64,000 nucleotides of DNA from Phallus indusiatus (taxonomy: Eukaryota; Basidiomycota; Agaricomycetes; Phallales; Phallaceae): positions 62,001 through 126,000 of the forward strand of contig JAQFWX010000008.1 in NCBI GenBank assembly GCA_027605045.1, written 5' to 3'. This document shows positions 59,430 to 64,000 of the stretch, piece by piece. Numbering within the stretch: position 1 is the first letter of the stretch; every line of letters starts with the position of its first letter. A program made the translations under genes and the position numbers. Below the pieces are notes generated by a model. That model was not told where the DNA came from, made no database searches, and worked only from the letters and a program-made list of their open reading frames with translations.

Positions 59430-62327
59430 ATGGCATCTTTCTTTCGCAGAGAACAGCCAGCACCACCACCACCCGATCAATCATATAACTCTGGCTATTC
59501 CCGTGTCCCAGAGTATCCTTCTCGTTCACCTGCCCCTCCCCAAGATTATGAGAAACGCCGCGCTCCAGCGGGCGCTGGCCAACGTGTAGGACAAACTCAG
59601 GGGGGAAGGTACGTTCGAAATCGTTTTATTACTTTCATTTCTTTCTCATGTTTAAGTGCTAGCTTTCAAGTTGTCGAATGTCCTAGTCCGGCGCTTGCTC
59701 TTTCGAATTGTTTGATCGTCCCAGCCTCAGACTTTCCTCAAGGGACTCATGTTCTTTTGAATAATAAGTTCCCATTGACAACCAAGTGCGTGATGTGTCG
59801 TTTGTTGAAGGTTCTTACTTTCATTGTTTAACGTGCATGTTATTCAAATGCAGACATGACAATACCGGTAAATTGCTTCCAGGTCAGATTGGAGTCTCAT
59901 CTGCACAACGACAGTGGATGGGTTTATCCGTAATGGGAGATACCGCATCTATCACACCTCTAAACATACACCCGTCCGACATCTGCCTTGCAGCGATAGA
60001 TCTAGAAGTTGGCTTTTGGAAGCGTGGACTAGAAATCAGCGAGCAGTTTTCTCCGGACGAAATGGTTAAAACGTTCATTAGAGCTTTCAATGGTCAAATA
60101 TTTTGCAACGATCAGCCGTTGGTTTTCGAATTCCACGGTCATAATTGTAAGGCTACGGTGAAAAGTATTGGGATGCTGGAGATTGGTTCCGGTGGCAAGA
60201 AAGGTCCATCGTCGCGAGCGTCGAATATGGGTGTCTTGATTGAACAAACCGAGGTGAACTTTTTCAAAGCACCGGATAGTAAGATTAAAATCAAAAGCAG
60301 TACTAAACGGTAGCTTAATTTTTCCCTTCTTCTGTCATTAACACTTATATGAATAACCTCATTATGCAGACCCCCACCCAATGCAATTCTCGCACCGAAC
60401 TTTAAGTTTGAAGACATGGGTATTGGTGGTCTGGATTCTGAATTCGGTACCATCTTTCGACGTGCCTTTGCTTCTCGAATTTTCCCGCCTGGTCTCGTTG
60501 AGAAACTTGGTATCCAACACGTCAAAGGTTTGTCTTCGACTCTCGTTTTCTTCGTTCCGACTAATCTGTCGCTGGCAGGCATGATCTTGTATGGGCCACC
60601 TGGAACAGGAAAAACGCTACTGGCCCGTCAAATTGGTAAAATGTTGAATGCTCGAGAGCCCAAGATTGTTAATGGTGCCGAAATCTTGAATAAATATGTG
60701 GGAGCTTCAGAGGAGAACATCCGGAAGTTGTTCACTGATGCTGAGCAAGAGGTAAGTTGACGGCAACACCCTATGATTATGATATGTAAGACTGACAGTT
60801 GTAATCTAGTATAAAGCGAAAGGAGACGAAAGTGGTCTTCATATCATTATTTTCGACGAGTTGGATGCGATCTGTAAGCAGCGTGGGTCTGGTGTAGGTG
60901 GAGGTACCGGAGTTGGGGACAGTGTAGTGAACCAGCTGTTATCCAAAGTTAGTTTACTTTCTCTCCCACAGCTTGATTCTTTAACCATTAGATCTATTAG
61001 ATTGATGGAGTAGATCAACTAAACAACATACTACTAATTGGAATGACCAACCGAATAGACATGATAGATGAAGCTTTACTTCGACCAGGTCGTCTAGAAG
61101 TTCACATGGAAATTTCACTACCGGACGAACATGGTCGACTACAGATTTTGAATATCCACACTGCGAAGATGAGGGCCAATAAAATCATGGATAATGGTGT
61201 TAGTCTTCCAGAGCTAGCCGCTATGACGAAGAACTTTTCTGGAGCAGAGATTGCTGGATTAGTCAAGAGCGCAACTAGTTTCGCCTTCAACCGACATGTC
61301 AAAGTCGGTACACTAGCTGGGATTTCGAATGATGTTGATAACCTCAGAGTTACTCGCGACGATTTCCTCAATGCGCTGGACGAAGTGCAGCCCGCTTTTG
61401 GTGTGTCGGAAGAAGAGTTGACTACTGTTATTCAAAACGGTATCTACCACTTTTCGGAGGACATTGAGGTAAGTTGTGTTCATTAAATGAATAGTAGCAC
61501 TCCATAACCGATGATGTCAGCGTATTCTGCATGACGGTCGGTTGCTCGTTGAGCAGGTTAGACTGTCCGTACGTACACGACGAGTCGCGTTATTGCTTCA
61601 TGGACCGTCAGGATCTGGAAAGACGGCACTGGCAGCAACAATTGCCAAAGAATCAGGCTTTCCTTTTATCAAACTCGTCTCACCGGAGACTATGGTTGGC
61701 ATGTCGGAATCTCAGCAAGTCTCCGCAATCAACAAGGTGTTCACGGATAGTTATAAGAGTCCGTTGAGCGTTATCGTTCTTGATAACATTGAACGATTAC
61801 TTGGTGAGAATTTTTTCATCTTCTACATCAAATTTGTGTATAAACGGTCTATATACAGGATTTACGCCGATCGGACCGCGGTTTTCTAATGTTGTATTGC
61901 AGACACTTCTAGTCCTCCTACAACGGACACCGCCTAAGGCGAGTCTTGTCTTTTTATCAAAGGACAACAGACTAATATATAGTGTTAGGAACGTCGCCTA
62001 TTGATTATTGCGACAACATCTATTCGAGCACATTTTGATGATTTCCAACTCTCTGACGTATTCGAAGCTGAGAGCTATGTTCCTGCAGTATCTTCATTGT
62101 CCTCCGTGGAATTCATATTCCGAGCTGTTCAGCTCTTTGACTCCAATGCGGAGTACTCGACCATCATCAAGAGATTGCAAGCGGCTGGATTTGGTGATGA
62201 TGATGGTAGTCCCCGAAAGCTGCAGCTCGGAATCAAAAAGCTGTTAAGTATTGTCGAAATGGCTAGGCAAGAGCCCGAGCTTGTCGCGGAGAAGCTTATT
62301 AGCGCGTTTATCGGCCTTGGGATGTAA
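59430..62327 (+). CDS. SEC18: Vesicular-fusion ATPase SEC18 (NSF)
   Basis: The model has ten exons: 59430-59608, 59663-59785, 59854-60309, 60370-60527, 60579-60751, 60810-60947, 61001-61468, 61521-61803, 61859-61938, 61989-62327. Phases close, giving about 798 aa. A Pro-rich N-terminus leads into the N-domain ([18 protein letters not shown]). The D1 ATPase has [50 protein letters not shown] and the [19 protein letters not shown] sensor region. D2 has [20 protein letters not shown] and [11 protein letters not shown]. This hexameric AAA+ protein, with alpha-SNAP, disassembles SNARE complexes after membrane fusion. The last intron begins GCGAGT (61939), a GC-AG intron that joins TPPK to [11 protein letters not shown] in frame. 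The start at 59430 gives the usual short Pro-rich leader. Confidence 0.95.
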
Positions 62328-63228
62328 TTATAATCAAACGTTAGAGGACAATTATTTATTTATTGTAGTGTATGTCGTGTCTTGTTGTCAATACTGAAAC
62401 CCGTTACTATATCAGTACCGGTCTGCCTCACGTTTCAGGCTGGAGCCTTTTTTTCACACAATGTCTGGGAAAAGCATCACAGATCATTCTGTTTGACTAT
62501 GGAACCAGGCATAATTGACTGGAAACGCCAGGTCGAGGGGAACGTACGTGAAATTGCACTTGGCTTGCAACCTGAGCGTCGACGTGTAATTGCATAGGTA
62601 TGACCAAGCATGTGCATGAGGGCTATACATACAACTAATAATAAAGGAGCTTCGAGTTGGCACGTTTAGTCAACAAGACAAATTACCGCGGCCGACTCTC
62701 ACTTGAAGTCAAAATGATCAGTAGGCAACTGCCAGTACACGGCAACTCCCCCTGCTTTGGAGAAAGACCTCGCATGCGTCGGTAAACTGGGGTGTGTTGA
62801 GATGAATGTGTGCCTTGTTGGCATTGGAGACTGACGGAAGCGCGACGGGAAAGGCAGTGTAGTAGTCACGGTCAAGAAATTACTTCTGAGCAATTAATTG
62901 CTGTGGAAGTTCATCTGCAAGGTGGTGGTGGCTCCACCTATTATCACAATAATGAATTGATGATCTGCGATGTCGAAATGCCTGGATTAATAGATTGTTC
63001 TTTGATAGTCGAAAGTTCGGTGATGTATCTGAAATGACATCAATTCTTAGACTCCAGTTTACCCTACCGGTGTAGTGATAGACGACTCGGATTATGACGA
63101 TTGGCTGAGAACGCACACCACCGGCGTCTATCCCTCAAAATGCTGTACTTCCCGCTAGTGATCCCTTCCGACTCTCAAGGCTTTCTACAACTTACGACTG
63201 AGGCTAGCTCTCAGTAACATCTTCGACA
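62328..63228. other. Intergenic region between SEC18 and the ADF-H gene
   Basis: A 71-codon frame at 62382-62597 (containing MEPGIIDWKRQVEGNVREI) has some helical character but no supporting splice partner or family and is not called. The remainder to 63228 shows nothing coding. The last bases are the promoter of the ADF-H gene. Confidence 0.35.
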
Positions 63229-64000
63229 ATGTCCACAGGTGGCGTTGACCTCAGTGACCCAAGTGTATCGATAACTTGCAATGACATGCTCGCAGACATG
63301 CTTCGCTGGTGAATGCCTCTTCAATTGCCAAGGATCATTGTCCTCTCCTTCTCTGGGTTAGAATGCTGATCTTATGCCTTTCTTCTAATTTTTAGGGCAT
63401 TATTGAGCTATACGAGTAAATTGAATCAATTGAGCGTATTTGCCTCAGGCAAAGGTGATGTAGACGAAATGAAGGAATACGTCAAGGCAGACGTTATCTG
63501 CTATGGTGTCTTTTCGGAACCAAGTCGAGAGAAGAGACTTCGCCTTACCGTGACTTATATTCCCGACATTGTTGGCGGTGTTTGGCGAGGTAATACAATT
63601 GTAATCCTTAGGCATACAACACATCTGTTTACATTCATTACTCTCCAGCTCGCGCCTTAGTACACGGCAAGGCAGTCGCGAGCAAGTTTGAGGTGAGTTC
63701 CTTCCCCGTCCGATCAGTCAACAATAAAAAACTCATTGTCTATCTCAAACTATCCATACTCACATGCCTGAAAATTAGAGTCAAAAGATGATCAGAGTGT
63801 CAGACCCAAATCATTTCACTGTTCAAAGATTCCGGAGCGGTTTGGAACTTCCACCACGTCTCACGGATTTTGTTCCGTCAGCCAATACACTCACTGTCGC
63901 TAATACCTTCTCGCCTCCACTCTCTCCCGTAAAAGCTCCACCTCCGAGAGGTGATTCCTTGAAACCCTGTCAAACCACCACTCCCCATATTACAGCATCA
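63229..64000 (+). CDS. ADF-H (cofilin/Abp1/coactosin-like) actin-binding protein, partial at right edge
   Basis: Four exons are visible: 63229-63308, 63396-63589, 63649-63692, 63779 to beyond 64000. The N-terminus MSTGGVDLSDPSVSITCNDML is followed by ALLSYTSKLNQLSVFASGKG, DVDEMKEYVK, YGVFSEP and RLRLTVTYIPD, then WRARALVHGKAVASKFE. The layout of a short N-terminal helix, LxxY, asxGxGG-like turn, xxYGxxR-like strand, and a RARxxVH...V helix fits an ADF-H fold of the drebrin/Abp1 or coactosin type; canonical residues are only partly kept. A Pro/Ser-rich part follows (SPPLSPVKAPPPRGD), as in Abp1-like adaptors that end in SH3 domains, but the rest is outside the window. Such proteins bind F-actin at cortical patches (family knowledge). 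Confidence 0.65.

Noticed and set aside
62382..62597. 71-codon frame between SEC18 and the ADF-H gene
   Set aside because: It shows some helical character but no family signature or splice structure, and could be chance or part of a UTR.

Overview
The window looks like nuclear DNA of a filamentous basidiomycete, most likely an Agaricomycete (inference). Almost every gene is cut by many short introns of about 45-80 nt with GTRNGY donors, coding regions are closely packed, and there is a NACHT-type STAND (fungal NLR) gene of the kind that is expanded in mushroom-forming fungi. Gene models were joined by hand from open reading frames, splice sites and reading phase. Most of the joined frames close exactly, so the exon coordinates given are usually precise, but none was checked against transcripts.

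Left part (1-12 kb): the C-terminal exons of an unidentified membrane protein run in from the left edge (+), followed by a 10-exon SIRT4-like sirtuin (+) and two tandem DHA1-type MFS transporters (both -). The two transporters share intron positions and exon lengths but differ in both tails. From 11.9 to 20.2 kb the DNA is gene-poor, with short repeats and only broken, unidentified coding traces on the minus strand.

Middle part (20.3-49.3 kb): RAD54 (+), a low-complexity protein with one membrane segment and a His-rich tract (+), an EngB-type mitochondrial/ribosome-assembly GTPase (-), a 12-exon cytochrome P450 (+), and a GRAM-TBC-EF-hand Rab GAP of the Gyp2/Mdr1 type (-). This is followed by a very compact block: leucine-rich-repeat protein (+), Sds3-like Sin3/Rpd3 subunit (-), Mus7/MMS22-family replication-fork repair protein (+), HD-domain 5'-deoxynucleotidase (+) and ADE16/17 (ATIC) purine enzyme (-). 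Neighbours here are separated by only 33-190 bp, with divergent pairs sharing promoters.

Right part (49.3-64 kb): a broken patch holds an NLR gene cut off after its NACHT region, a separated C-terminal fragment, a poly(T)-headed insertion with a 16-bp target-site duplication, and a 5'-truncated TRM82 copy. Intact genes then resume: cytosolic L-asparaginase with ankyrin repeats (+), SEC18/NSF (+), and an actin-binding ADF-H protein leaving through the right edge (+).

No operon-like or defence-island system is evident. Genome maintenance and chromatin (RAD54, MMS22, Sds3-like, sirtuin), nucleotide metabolism (ADE16/17 next to the HD nucleotidase) and membrane traffic (SEC18, Gyp2-like GAP) are the main themes. 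The most noteworthy signals are micro-exons in six genes, three GC-AG introns, and a decaying NLR patch carrying a recent retroposon-like insertion.
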